A DNA stretch of 64,000 nucleotides from JBBRDU01 sp038230335 (GCA_038230335.1 JBBRNL010000008.1:62001-126000), one strand, 5' to 3'. Shown: positions 16,694 to 25,908, numbered from the stretch's first letter. Made by a program: numbers and translations. The notes: a model not told the origin generated them from the sequence alone.

Positions 16694-17905
16694 CTACTTC
16701 GTATCGTAGGTTTCGACGCCGTGACTTTTTAACTGCGCGCGGACCTGGGCGAGATGTTCGTGGTTCCGCGTTTCGACGGTGCAGAGCACATGCACCGCTG
16801 AAACGTCAGTGCCGGCAAAGGCTCGGTCGTGCACCACCTGTTTGATGCTCGCTCCGGTCGAAGCAATCTGCGCGGTCAGGTCGGCCAGGCCGCCCGGTCG
16901 ATCGCTAATGACGGCGGCGAAGCGCCCGAGCCGACCGTCCGCAACGAGGCCGCGCTCGATGACTCGACTGAGGACGTTCGGATCGATATTACCGCCGCAA
17001 AGAAGAAGAACGCATTTTTTCCCTGCGAACTCCTGCAGTTTTCCGGAGAGGCATGCGGCCAGGGGAGTGGCCGCCGCTCCTTCCACTACACCCTTTTCCA
17101 ACTCGACGATGCGCAGGATGGCGATGGCGATTTGCTCCTCTGAAACAGTGACAATTTTGTCGACGCGCGAGTGCGCGAGAGCAAAGGCATTCACTCCTAC
17201 TTCGGGAATGGCCAATCCGTCAGCCAAAGTCGGATGCAAGGCAATGCGCGTTGGTCGTCCCGCTTCCACCGCCGCGGAGAAACTGGCCACGTTCTCCGCT
17301 TCGACCGCGACAATTTTTATCTCCGGTCGCAATGTTTTCACGGCCAGGGCCACGCCCGCCAGAAGTCCGGCGCCCCCCACTGGAATAACGATGACCTCGG
17401 CATCCGGCACCTGCTCCAGGATCTCGAGTCCGGCCGTGCCCTGGCCGGCAATGATGGCCGGATCGTCGTAACCGTCGATGTAAGCGAGTCCCTGCTCTTG
17501 CGCGATCTCATGCGCGCGCTTCTTCGCTTCGCCGAAGTCCTTACCGTAAAGCACAACGTTGGCTCCAAGTTTCTGACAATTGTTGACCTTGATGAGAGGA
17601 GCGAACTTCGGCATAACGACCGTGGCAGGGATGCCGAGCAGTTTTCCCTGGTAGGCGAGCGCTTGCGCGTGGTTGCCGGCGGACGCTGCGATGACGCCTC
17701 GCTTCTGTTGCTCGGCGGGGAGTTGAGCGAGGGCATTACGGGCCCCGCGTTCCTTGAAACTTCCGGTGCGTTGCAGGTTGTCGAGTTTGCAGAAAATGTC
17801 CATGCCGGTGAGTTCGCTCAGCGGAATGGAGTGCGGGCAGGGGGAGTAGTAGACCGCGTCTTTGATTCGATCGCGCGCCTTTTCGATATCCTGGAATGTC
17901 ACCAC
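16694..17905 (-). CDS. ilvA: Threonine ammonia-lyase (threonine dehydratase) with C-terminal ACT-like domain
   Basis: This PLP enzyme deaminates threonine to 2-oxobutyrate, either for isoleucine synthesis or for threonine breakdown. At 403 residues it matches the shorter biosynthetic/catabolic forms that carry one ACT-like domain. The PLP lysine is K51 in TGSFKERGA. The ASAGNHAQA motif and the glycine-rich PVGGAGLLAG loop follow. Residues of about 330-403 form a regulatory ACT-like region (AVISDRPGGLADL). The start is GTG 17905, with a second GTG directly after it. Downstream on the same strand is gcvP, about 110 bases away from the preferred gcvP start. IlvA and TdcB cannot be separated with certainty. 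Confidence 0.9.
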   Translation of the reverse strand: MVTFQDIEKARDRIKDAVYYSPCPHSIPLSELTGMDIFCKLDNLQRTGSFKERGARNALAQLPAEQQKRGVIAASAGNHAQALAYQGKLLGIPATVVMPKFAPLIKVNNCQKLGANVVLYGKDFGEAKKRAHEIAQEQGLAYIDGYDDPAIIAGQGTAGLEILEQVPDAEVIVIPVGGAGLLAGVALAVKTLRPEIKIVAVEAENVASFSAAVEAGRPTRIALHPTLADGLAIPEVGVNAFALAHSRVDKIVTVSEEQIAIAILRIVELEKGVVEGAAATPLAACLSGKLQEFAGKKCVLLLCGGNIDPNVLSRVIERGLVADGRLGRFAAVISDRPGGLADLTAQIASTGASIKQVVHDRAFAGTDVSAVHVLCTVETRNHEHLAQVRAQLKSHGVETYDTK

Positions 17906-17956
17906 GCACGTCCAATATACCTTGCGCGCGCGACCGGCAATGTTTCGCTGCGGCCG

Positions 17957-19636
17957 TCAGGACTGCGATCGGCAATCGAGTGCCTGCCGGACTGTCTTCG
18001 CCAGTTGCTCGGGGTCGAACGGCTTTGGCAAAAAGAACATGCCGTTTCCCACGCGATCGCCGGGATGGAGGGATTCTTCCAGGTAACCGGAGACGAATAC
18101 CACCTTGGTTGCGGGGCTGACCTTACGCATCCAATCCGCAAAAAAACGTCCGCTCATCTGGGGCATGACCAGATCTGTCAAAAGGAGGTCTATCTTTCGT
18201 TTCGCGTCTTCGCCAAACAAACGTTGCGCGTCATCGCCATTGGCTGCTTCGACCACCTGATAACCAAGACTGCGAAGAATGCGCACCGACATATGCCGAA
18301 CGCTAATGTCATCTTCCAGGACAAGGATCGATTCCGTGCCGACGGGCAATTTTCGGTCGGCCGGTTTCTTGTAGGAAGGCGGTGGGGGAGCTGAAACTTT
18401 AGGCAGGTAAATTTCCACGCGGGTTCCTTCTCCTAATTCGCTCTCGATCCGAATGCATCCGCCGCTTTGCCGCACAATCCCATAACTGGTGGCCAATCCG
18501 AGTCCGCTGCCCGTCCCTTCATTTTTCGTTGTGAAAAATGGCTCGAAAAGATGGCTTTTGACCTCGTCGCTCATGCCAACCCCCGTGTCTGTAACGCGAA
18601 TAACGATATAGGCACCGGGTGGAAGCACATCTAAACCACCGGATGCCTGGTCGTCCTGTGTGACAGCGACCGAAATCGTTTCCAAAGTCAACCGGCCGCC
18701 GCCGTGCATCGCGTCGCGTGCGTTGACGGCCAGGTTTAAGATGATTTGCGTTAGCTGTCCTGCATCGACCTTAATGTGAGCACCGCCGGGTTCGCGATGC
18801 GGATGGCAGACAACGGTAATATTGTCGCCGAGAAGACGCAAGAGGGAGCGCTCCAGATTCTGCACAAAATTGTTCACCTCAATGACGTGTGGCTCGAGCG
18901 CCTGCTTGCGGCTGAAGGCGAGGAGTTGGCCCGCCAGAGCTGAGGCACGTCCGGCTGCTCCCCGGATCTCTCCGACGTGGCTGGCGATGGCGCCTTTCAC
19001 GCTGGATTCGGAGAGGACCAGATCGCTGTAGCCCAGAATAGTGGTCAGGAAATTATTGAAATCGTGCGCGACCCCGCCAGCCAGCTGCCCGAAGGCGTCC
19101 ATCTTTTGGGAGTGGCAGAGCTGATCCTGTAATTGTTTGCGGGCGGTGATGTCCATGAGCGATCCCACGAAACGGATGGGCTGGCCAGTCACGTCGCGCG
19201 TGATAACGGCGCGTTCGAGAATTTGAAGGTACTCTCCGTCGGCTCGCTGAAAGCGATATTCGCCACTCCAGTTATCGACCTGATTGGCGAAGGCTTCACG
19301 AATACTGGCCGCGACGCGCGTGCGATCCGAGGGGTGCACACCCTGTTGCCAGAACCCGACTTTGAGCGCCTGGTCTGATTGGGAATAGCCGAGCAAATTC
19401 TCCAAGCCCTGCGGCCAAAAGAGCGCTCCGCTAATTACATTCCAATCCCGAATTGCATCGTTCGTAGCCCGGGCAACGATCGGAAGATAGTCGTGGCTCT
19501 GCGACGAACAATTTTCAGGTAAGGTGTGATTCTGTTCATGTTGGATTCCGTTGTGGTCATGTGGTACCTGTGCCCCATCGCGTCGGCACGATTGCGCTAC
19601 TGGTTTGCAAGTCTGATTCCCGGTAGCCAATCCCAT
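17957..19636 (-). CDS. Soluble hybrid histidine kinase: PAS, HisKA, HATPase, receiver
   Basis: A 559-residue two-component sensor with no membrane segment. A PAS/PAC region covers about residues 55-165 (GSLMDITARK end). The dimerisation domain has the phosphoacceptor H191 in GGVAHDFNNFL. The ATPase domain has the N box NLAVNARDAM (about 301-310), the DTGVGM loop near 350 and the GTGSGLGLA lid near 375. A C-terminal receiver follows (about 436-555), with acidic EDD at 441-443, phosphoacceptor D488 and conserved K538. Signals are therefore sensed in the cytoplasm and phosphate passes internally from H191 to D488. No partner phosphotransfer protein or DNA-binding regulator is adjacent. It lies 51 bases downstream of the divergently named metabolic pair's start, and its stop precedes ilvA on the same strand. 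Confidence 0.93.
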   Translation of the reverse strand: MGLATGNQTCKPVAQSCRRDGAQVPHDHNGIQHEQNHTLPENCSSQSHDYLPIVARATNDAIRDWNVISGALFWPQGLENLLGYSQSDQALKVGFWQQGVHPSDRTRVAASIREAFANQVDNWSGEYRFQRADGEYLQILERAVITRDVTGQPIRFVGSLMDITARKQLQDQLCHSQKMDAFGQLAGGVAHDFNNFLTTILGYSDLVLSESSVKGAIASHVGEIRGAAGRASALAGQLLAFSRKQALEPHVIEVNNFVQNLERSLLRLLGDNITVVCHPHREPGGAHIKVDAGQLTQIILNLAVNARDAMHGGGRLTLETISVAVTQDDQASGGLDVLPPGAYIVIRVTDTGVGMSDEVKSHLFEPFFTTKNEGTGSGLGLATSYGIVRQSGGCIRIESELGEGTRVEIYLPKVSAPPPPSYKKPADRKLPVGTESILVLEDDISVRHMSVRILRSLGYQVVEAANGDDAQRLFGEDAKRKIDLLLTDLVMPQMSGRFFADWMRKVSPATKVVFVSGYLEESLHPGDRVGNGMFFLPKPFDPEQLAKTVRQALDCRSQS

Positions 19637-19760
19637 GTGTAACAGCGATCAAAGGCGATGTTGAATCGAGCTAGTTCTGTGCCTCCTTTCTGAGACGGAA
19701 ACCGGCGACGTTTTTGTCGCTATTTGGTTCCTGAAAGTATTGTTAAGCCTGAAATTTATC

Positions 19761-20582
19761 ATGACTATCCCGAGTGATCCGGCCCGGCCTCTCAAAAATC
19801 AGAAAGCGCTCGTCACCGGTGCGAATTCCGGAATCGGCGAAGCCTGCGCGATCGCGCTGGGCGCGGCCGGGGCCGACGTGGTCGTAAATTATGTTTCGAA
19901 TCCCGATGAGGCGGAGAGAGTTGCGGCCGTCATTCGGGAGAGCGGGAGCGACGCGATGACGTTTCAGGCCGACGTCAGCCAGGAAAGCGAGGTCCAGCAG
20001 ATGTTCGTCAAGGCGATCGAACATTTCGGAACGATTGATATCCTTATTAATAATGCCGGGCTGCAACGCGACGCCGCTTTTCACGAAATGACTCTCGCGC
20101 AATGGAGCACCGTGATGAACGTCAATCTGACCGGTCAATTCCTGTGCGCGCGCGAAGCGGTCCGTGAATTTTTGCGAAGGGGCGTCGTTCCGTCGGTCTC
20201 AAGCGCCGCCGGCAAAATCATTTGTATGAGTTCGGTGCATGAGGTGATTCCATGGGCAGGGCACGTAAATTACGCCGCTTCCAAAGGGGGTGTGATGCTC
20301 ATGATGAAAAGCATGGCCCAGGAACTCGCGCCGCAGAAAATCCGGGTCAACAGTGTCGCGCCCGGCGCGATCAAGACGCCCATCAATCGCGAAGCCTGGG
20401 AGACGCCCGCAGCTGAGCAACGTTTGCTGGGCCTGATCCCGGAAGGCCGCGTGGGCGTTCCGGAAGATGTCGCTCGGGCCGCCGTCTGGCTGGCTTCGGA
20501 TGTTTCCGATTATGTCGTTGGAACGACCTTGTTCGTGGACGGAGGGATGACGCTGTATCCCGGCTTTGCCACCGGTGGATAA
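19761..20582 (+). CDS. Short-chain dehydrogenase/reductase, glucose 1-dehydrogenase-like
   Basis: A classical SDR of 273 residues that oxidises or reduces a hydroxyl/keto substrate with NAD(P). The cofactor motif is TGANSGIG, followed by NNAG. The catalytic triad is visible as S in MSSVHEV and YAASK. The C-terminal FVDGGMTLYPGF resembles glucose 1-dehydrogenases. ATG 19761 is preferred over an upstream in-frame TTG at 19740, because the SDR fold begins about 14 residues later. It is convergent with the unknown secreted gene, 9 bases apart. Substrate assignment from sequence is weak. Confidence 0.85.
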   Translation: MTIPSDPARPLKNQKALVTGANSGIGEACAIALGAAGADVVVNYVSNPDEAERVAAVIRESGSDAMTFQADVSQESEVQQMFVKAIEHFGTIDILINNAGLQRDAAFHEMTLAQWSTVMNVNLTGQFLCAREAVREFLRRGVVPSVSSAAGKIICMSSVHEVIPWAGHVNYAASKGGVMLMMKSMAQELAPQKIRVNSVAPGAIKTPINREAWETPAAEQRLLGLIPEGRVGVPEDVARAAVWLASDVSDYVVGTTLFVDGGMTLYPGFATGG

Positions 20583-20591
20583 TCGAGCAGT

Positions 20592-21305
20592 CTAGCGAGC
20601 GCTCGCTGAAAGGGGTCCAACCGAAGCGGTGTTTACGGACAGTAGAACGCTTTCGCGCGCGTGCCGCGTCGCGAACTTTGAGTTCAGCGCGTCCTGCAGG
20701 GCCGAGGCCGTAAATGGCTTGTCCATTACCACCGCGGCCGGTTTGCTCTCGGGAAGGTCACTTCCCAAATTGATCAAGGCGGCAACGCGGCCGGCTTTCT
20801 CAACCCGGAAAGAAAGTCGGACGAATTTCGCTTCGATGCCGAGAAGCGAAACCCCAAATAACCGTTTATGTGAGAAAGGGACAACGCCTTCTACGTCCAC
20901 CCAGGCAACGCTGTCGGCCTTCAGGCGCTCATTCGACACGGCGATTTTAAGTTCCCCTTGGGCCCGAACGTTCTCATTGAGAAACGTCAATCGATCGAGC
21001 AGGGGAATCTTGGGCAACTCGACGACAAAATCGGTCTGACCCTCCTGCAATACGCAGGTCACTGTGTCGTCTTCCATGATCAGTGCGCTCGCTCCTGGCT
21101 CGGGCGCGGACAGTTTCGAGACGCGACCACTCTGGCCGTCCGGGGTGACGCATTCGATGCGCGCTCCGGAATTCATCTGCATGAGTTTCCCTGTGACCGG
21201 GGAGGCCTCGGATGCTTCGTTCGCGCCCAGTGCTGGCGTTGCCAGGGAGATAAGGCCCGCGATCAACAAAACCGTCTGGGCGGTCTGTGAGGTGGCGGAA
21301 GGCAT
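20592..21305 (-). CDS. Secreted protein of unknown function
   Basis: A 237-residue protein that I do not recognise. The N-terminus has a signal peptide (TVLLIAGLISLATPALGA, cleavage likely after ALGA). The mature part looks beta-rich, with two cysteines early (IECVTP and VTCVLQ) that could pair, and no metal or catalytic motif. The segment KIAVSNERLKADSVAWVDVEGV suggests an immunoglobulin-like or adhesin-like fold, but that is only an impression. It is transcribed away from the polysaccharide export genes, with about 300 bases between. Export to the periplasm or beyond is the only firm inference. Confidence 0.7.
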   Translation of the reverse strand: MPSATSQTAQTVLLIAGLISLATPALGANEASEASPVTGKLMQMNSGARIECVTPDGQSGRVSKLSAPEPGASALIMEDDTVTCVLQEGQTDFVVELPKIPLLDRLTFLNENVRAQGELKIAVSNERLKADSVAWVDVEGVVPFSHKRLFGVSLLGIEAKFVRLSFRVEKAGRVAALINLGSDLPESKPAAVVMDKPFTASALQDALNSKFATRHARESVLLSVNTASVGPLSASAR

Positions 21306-21602
21306 ACGCGACTGTAAAGAGCTTAGATCGCGCCAGTTGTTGGGAGATTCACCGTTTTGGGCGCCTGTTCCGGCGATCCTGCAGTTTTCTTCGAAAAGGA
21401 AGTAAGATCAGAGGGAGAACAAGCCGATTTCGCTTGCTTCTACCATCGATCTTTGAGTAGAAAGGCGGGGAATATACACACCCGTAGAGCAGCATCGCCG
21501 CCTGGACACATTGTTTGAAGAGACTCCTGTGTTGAGGCGACGCGCCTGCGAAGAAAAGACCTTGGTACCACAACTGCTAACCTAAACCTGCCTCACCAGC
21601 TT
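21306..21602. promoter_or_regulatory. Divergent intergenic region before the polysaccharide locus
   Basis: These 297 bases separate the minus-strand secreted protein from the first export gene, so promoters for both should lie here. A short perfect hairpin, AGGCG-ACG-CGCCT, occurs near 21536-21548. A TATACA-like element is present around 21472, but no matching -35 at good spacing was found. I see no RNA gene and no credible ORF in it. Confidence 0.4.
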
Positions 21603-22883
21603 ATGACCCGCATCGCTGTTTCACGTTCATTTGGCCATTTCCTGAAGCGCTCCGCTTTGTTGTTTTCGCTGGCGCTGCTTGGCGCACCGGCTGTGACTCA
21701 GTCGCAGGATGCGATCCGACCATCTTTGGCCGGTGAAGCGACCTCGGAAGCGCGCCGTCAGGATATCGAACATATTCCGTACAATCTTCTGATGGGCCCG
21801 GTTCGCTTTCGCGTCAGCGCGACGATGGGTGTCGAGTACAACGACAACATCAACCTGGCTCAGCATGATGAGAAGGAGGACGACATCATTCTCCGTCCGC
21901 AGGTCAATTTCGACGCGGTCTGGCCTATCACTCAGTTGAATACGCTGCGCTTCGACATCGGCATTGGGTATTCCGCCTACCTTCAGCATTCCGGCAGTAA
22001 TACCAACGGCATTTTGGTCACGCCTGGGTCGCAGCTCGCCTTTGACATCTTTGTGGGAGATTTCCGAATTAACATTCACGACAGAATGTCCGTCCAGCAG
22101 GACCCGATTACGGAGCCACAGCTCAATAACACGACGGACTACGGACGTTTCGAGAACACGGCTGGCATTTCTGTGCTGTGGGATTTGAACAAGGTTTTGG
22201 CCACCATCGGTTACGACCATTATAACTTTATCGCGACCAACTCGGACTTCGATTACCTGAATCGTAATTCCGAAATGCTGTCTGGCTCTCTCTCGCTCGC
22301 GGCCACCAGCACCACTAATGTCGGGGTTGAGGGCAATGCCGCTTTTAGTTACTACGATCAAAATGTTCTGAATGATTCACGCGCCATTTCGGGTGGCGGA
22401 TTTGTCGAAACACAGCTGAGCAGCTATCTCCGGGTGCGGGGCGCGGCCGGCTATCAATGGATCGATTTCGATAACAACGGATTGGTTGGCGATCAGCACA
22501 ATCTCTCCGATTATTATGCGAACATCCTGATTTCGCATCGCCTCAACGCCATGCTCTCCCAGTCTGTGAGCGCTGGGCATGAGAGTCAGCTCGGGGTGAA
22601 TTCGAATTACATCACACTGAATTACATCCGCCACACCATTACTTGGAACATCATTCGCAATACTCTTCTCACGACTGAGTTTTTCTATGAAGACGCCGAT
22701 GATTCCGGTGGATTTATCGATGAACATTTCCAGCGCGTTGGCGCCGCCGGGACGGTTGGCTATCAGTTGACCCCGCACATCACTCTGGGCTTGCGCTATC
22801 AGTACACGCAGAAAGATTCCAACGTGCCGGGCCGTAACTACATCCAGAATCGAGTCTCCGTCGACGGCACGTATAGTTTCTAG
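21603..22883 (+). CDS. Outer-membrane beta-barrel protein of the polysaccharide export module
   Basis: A 426-residue exported protein whose mature part consists of alternating hydrophobic/polar strands with aromatic girdles, for example RFRVSATMGVEYNDN. The chain ends in phenylalanine (VDGTYSF), the usual beta-signal for BAM insertion. A signal peptide ends around residue 33 (APAVTQSQ). It resembles the beta-barrel 'porin 2' type found at the head of exopolysaccharide loci. The OPX gene starts 15 bases after its stop and the autokinase follows. In Myxococcus xanthus, comparable barrels act with short OPX proteins to form the outer-membrane channel. A similar role here is inference from this gene order. 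Confidence 0.8.
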   Translation: MTRIAVSRSFGHFLKRSALLFSLALLGAPAVTQSQDAIRPSLAGEATSEARRQDIEHIPYNLLMGPVRFRVSATMGVEYNDNINLAQHDEKEDDIILRPQVNFDAVWPITQLNTLRFDIGIGYSAYLQHSGSNTNGILVTPGSQLAFDIFVGDFRINIHDRMSVQQDPITEPQLNNTTDYGRFENTAGISVLWDLNKVLATIGYDHYNFIATNSDFDYLNRNSEMLSGSLSLAATSTTNVGVEGNAAFSYYDQNVLNDSRAISGGGFVETQLSSYLRVRGAAGYQWIDFDNNGLVGDQHNLSDYYANILISHRLNAMLSQSVSAGHESQLGVNSNYITLNYIRHTITWNIIRNTLLTTEFFYEDADDSGGFIDEHFQRVGAAGTVGYQLTPHITLGLRYQYTQKDSNVPGRNYIQNRVSVDGTYSF

Positions 22884-22898
22884 AGGCATGAAGAGGGA

Positions 22899-23609
22899 AT
22901 GAGATTCGGGGCTTATGCAATTCTACTCGCTGTAATCATTTCGGGTTCGCTCCCGAGTTACGCACAGAGATATAATCCTGGGTACAACCAAGAACCCGCA
23001 CCTGCTCCGATTCCCCAGGCGCCCAAGGCCACAGCGCCTGATCTGCCACCCACTTCCAGCACCGTTCTGCGCACCAACTCCATGTCGGCGCTGGACGAAA
23101 AGAAGAAGCTCGGCTCAAACGATTACGTTAGTTTTCGCGTGGTCGAGGATCGTGACAACGATTCGCAACGTTTGCGCGTGAGCGACAACGGCGAACTCGA
23201 AGTTCCTTACATTGGGCCGATCCCGGCCGAGGGAAAAACATGCAAGGAACTTGCCTACAACATCAAGGCAGCGCTCGAACGCGAGTATTACTATCACGCC
23301 ACCGTCATCCTGGCGCTCGATCGGGTGAGCGAGAAATCGCGCGGCAAGATTTATGTTTACGGATCGGTCCGGGCCCAGGGGCCGCAGGAGATTCCAACCG
23401 ACGAAACGTATACCGTGAGCAAGGCTGTTATTCGGGCGGGTGGGTTCGGTGACTTTGCCAATAAGCGCAAAGTCAAAGTCACGCGCAAAAACGGGCAGGA
23501 TTTCACGATCGATCTCAAACGGGTCATTGAAGAAGGCAAACCGGATGCGGACATGGTCTTATTGCCGGATGATCAGATTTATGTCCCGCAACGTCTGATC
23601 AACATGTGA
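22899..23609 (+). CDS. Polysaccharide export (OPX/Wza-like) periplasmic protein, short form
   Basis: A 236-residue protein of the polysaccharide biosynthesis/export family. A signal peptide (LLAVIISGSLPSYAQ) lacks a lipobox cysteine, so it is probably soluble in the periplasm. A proline-rich stretch is followed by the export domain (GSNDYVSFRVVED ... LEVPYIGPIPAEGKT) and one SLBB-like domain (GKIYVYGSVRAQGPQ ... AVIRAGGF). The C-terminus stops shortly after LLPDDQIYVPQRLINM, without the long helix that forms the outer-membrane pore in E. coli Wza (about 380 residues). It sits between the beta-barrel and the tyrosine kinase, and its stop overlaps the start region of the kinase. Confidence 0.9.
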   Translation: MRFGAYAILLAVIISGSLPSYAQRYNPGYNQEPAPAPIPQAPKATAPDLPPTSSTVLRTNSMSALDEKKKLGSNDYVSFRVVEDRDNDSQRLRVSDNGELEVPYIGPIPAEGKTCKELAYNIKAALEREYYYHATVILALDRVSEKSRGKIYVYGSVRAQGPQEIPTDETYTVSKAVIRAGGFGDFANKRKVKVTRKNGQDFTIDLKRVIEEGKPDADMVLLPDDQIYVPQRLINM

Positions 23610-23611
23610 TC

Positions 23612-25762
23612 ATGCCAGCGCCTTCCAAAGACCGATCGTCTCCCGCATCCTGGTCCACCTCATTCGTCACGAGGTTGCATCGTTACAAATCTTTGCTGCT
23701 GCGTCGCTGGTGGATTCCCGTTCTGACCATCTGTCTTGGATTGTTCGTCGAGGCCTTTCTCATTTACCAGACGCCGCCCTCTTTTCTTTCCCAGAGCAAA
23801 ATGATGATGTCGGGCAAGCTGAACATTCCCCAAGCCGCTATCTATAGCGAGGAAGCGCAGAACTTTTACGGAACGCAGATTCAGCTGATGCAGAGTGCCG
23901 AGGTCAAGCGTGGGGCCGAGGCCCTCGTTCGATCGACCCATCCGGAGATGGCACCGGCACCCGTCGAGGTCTCGGCTGTGCAAAAGCCGCGCGCCTCCAT
24001 TTTCGATCTTTCGGCCATCGGCAGCGCCCCCGAATACACCCAGGCCTACCTCAATGCGCTGATGCAGAAGTATGTCGATTTTAAGAAAGGGCTGCGCGAA
24101 GAATCGGGCAAAACGGTCATCACCGGCATCACGGAACAACTTATCCAGACGGAGAAAGATTTGCGCACGGCCGAGGATGATATGCTTGAGTTTCAAAAGC
24201 AGAATAACATCGGTTTTATCCAGGAAGAGGGAAACAGCGCGGCGGCTTACCTCGTGAAATTGAATCATGAGTACGCCTCGCTCAAGACCGAGTACGACCT
24301 GCTTAACCTTCTCGACTTGGATCAGAATTTGGATCGTGCGCAGAGCAAATCGGAGGCCTCCTCATCTCCGTCGGGCGAAGCCTCCGAAGACAAGGGGATG
24401 CCTTTTGCCGATGTCGGGCCGGAAGCGGATTACCTGAAAGCCAAACAACAGGTGCAACTGCTCAAGGCCGAACGCGACACTCTGGCCAAGGATCTTCGGC
24501 CGAAACATCCCAAGATCCTTAAGCTCAACGACGAAATTACGAAGCAGGGGCGCCTCATCGAGCTGTTCCGGACCGATACGGTCGAGAAACTCGATACCCG
24601 TCGTAAGTCCATCGGCAAGCAGATGGAAAATCTGCAGTCCAATATTAAGGAATGGGAAATGAAGGCCCTCGATTTGAGCCAGCGGCTGGCTCAGTTCAAT
24701 CGCGTCAAGGGCAAGGTCGACCGGCTCAAAACCTTGTATGATCGACTGACCAATAATCTTAAGGAGATCGACGTTTCGCAGGTGGTGGATAGCGGGGATC
24801 AGGTCGCCATCATGGAACCGGCCACCGCCCCCATCTCGGTTCGCCCGGGTCTGATCAAGAGCCTCCTCATTGGGCTTGGGTGCGGCGCCGCTGCCGGACT
24901 TGGCATTCTTCTTTTGCTCGACCGGATCGACGATCGCATGGCTTCGTTCGGGGAGTTCCAGCACCATTTCTCCGAGAATGTGCTCGGCCAGATTCCGAAA
25001 GAAAAAGCGAAAGGCAAGGTCACGCTTCTGCAAGCAGAGGATGCCCGTCACATCTTTGCCGAATCTTATCGCAACGTCCGGTCGTCTCTTTTCTTCATGC
25101 CCTATGACGGACCGCGTCCGAAGACCTTCCTCATTACCAGCGCAGTCCCGAACGAAGGCAAATCGACCATCTCGTCCAACCTGGCCATAACCATGGCCCT
25201 CTCCGGCGCGCGCACCCTCTTAATCGATGGTGACCTTCGCCGGGGCGCCATCCGCGAAGCTTTTGGTATTTCCTCCAAGATCGGTTTTTCCGAGGTACTG
25301 AAAGGGGAAGTCAACTGGCGCGAAGTGATCGTGCCGACGGCTTATCCTAGTCTGTTTATTCTGCCGCGTGGCCGAACCTTGTCGCAACCGAGCGAGCATC
25401 TTCTGCGGGAGTCGACCGATATACTCTTAAAGGAGATCTACAGTAACTTTGACTACATTCTAATCGACAGTTCGCCCGTCCTGGCTGCGGACGACACGAC
25501 CAGTTGGGCGCCGAAGATTGATGCCACTATTTTCGTAGTCCGCCTCGGCTACACCTCGGCCCGGCTGACCCGCAAGGGCCTGGAATTGCTCTATGATCGC
25601 CAGGTGAATGTGCCCGGTGTGATCCTGAACTTTGTCGATACGTCTCTGCCTGAATATTACTACTATCAATATTCAGAGTATTACTCGACGCCGAACCCGG
25701 AGACCGATCCGGTCGCCGCGGTTTCACATCACGAGGAACCCCGGCTGACTAACCTTTCGTAG
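23612..25762 (+). CDS. Wzc-like polysaccharide co-polymerase with tyrosine autokinase domain
   Basis: A 716-residue inner-membrane protein that controls chain length and export. Transmembrane helix 1 (WWIPVLTICLGLFVEAFLIY) follows about 30 cytoplasmic residues. A long periplasmic region with coiled coil (about residues 150-390) contains the Wzz-type domain. Helix 2 (SLLIGLGCGAAAGLGILLLL) lies near 420. The cytoplasmic BY-kinase domain has Walker A NEGKST near 515, Walker A' LIDGDLRR near 540 and the IDSSPV segment. The tail carries a tyrosine cluster (PEYYYYQYSEYYS, seven Tyr in ten residues) for autophosphorylation. ATG 23612 lies 3 bases past the OPX stop; a GTG at 23606 is in frame. No low-molecular-weight phosphatase gene is seen nearby. 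Confidence 0.95.
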   Translation: MPAPSKDRSSPASWSTSFVTRLHRYKSLLLRRWWIPVLTICLGLFVEAFLIYQTPPSFLSQSKMMMSGKLNIPQAAIYSEEAQNFYGTQIQLMQSAEVKRGAEALVRSTHPEMAPAPVEVSAVQKPRASIFDLSAIGSAPEYTQAYLNALMQKYVDFKKGLREESGKTVITGITEQLIQTEKDLRTAEDDMLEFQKQNNIGFIQEEGNSAAAYLVKLNHEYASLKTEYDLLNLLDLDQNLDRAQSKSEASSSPSGEASEDKGMPFADVGPEADYLKAKQQVQLLKAERDTLAKDLRPKHPKILKLNDEITKQGRLIELFRTDTVEKLDTRRKSIGKQMENLQSNIKEWEMKALDLSQRLAQFNRVKGKVDRLKTLYDRLTNNLKEIDVSQVVDSGDQVAIMEPATAPISVRPGLIKSLLIGLGCGAAAGLGILLLLDRIDDRMASFGEFQHHFSENVLGQIPKEKAKGKVTLLQAEDARHIFAESYRNVRSSLFFMPYDGPRPKTFLITSAVPNEGKSTISSNLAITMALSGARTLLIDGDLRRGAIREAFGISSKIGFSEVLKGEVNWREVIVPTAYPSLFILPRGRTLSQPSEHLLRESTDILLKEIYSNFDYILIDSSPVLAADDTTSWAPKIDATIFVVRLGYTSARLTRKGLELLYDRQVNVPGVILNFVDTSLPEYYYYQYSEYYSTPNPETDPVAAVSHHEEPRLTNLS

Positions 25763-25908
25763 GTCGTTTTGGGTTTTCGCCATCGCGAGCGCGTTTGCGT
25801 GAGAGCGGGGCGAGAAACTCCTGCTAGAAATATAAACCTGTCGCTTCGCTTCCTCGCGAACTGCGTTCTGGCATTTAGCCAGCTTCTTTCCAAGGATTAG
25901 CCAAGCCC

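Noticed and set aside
17171..18394. 407-codon plus-strand frame across ilvA and the hybrid kinase
   Set aside because: It spans parts of two confident minus-strand genes and matches nothing.
20586..20612. Palindrome AGCGAGCGCTCGCT near the convergent ends of the SDR and secreted genes
   Set aside because: A perfect 14-base palindrome without a loop or T run, inside the last codons of the secreted gene; too weak to call a terminator.
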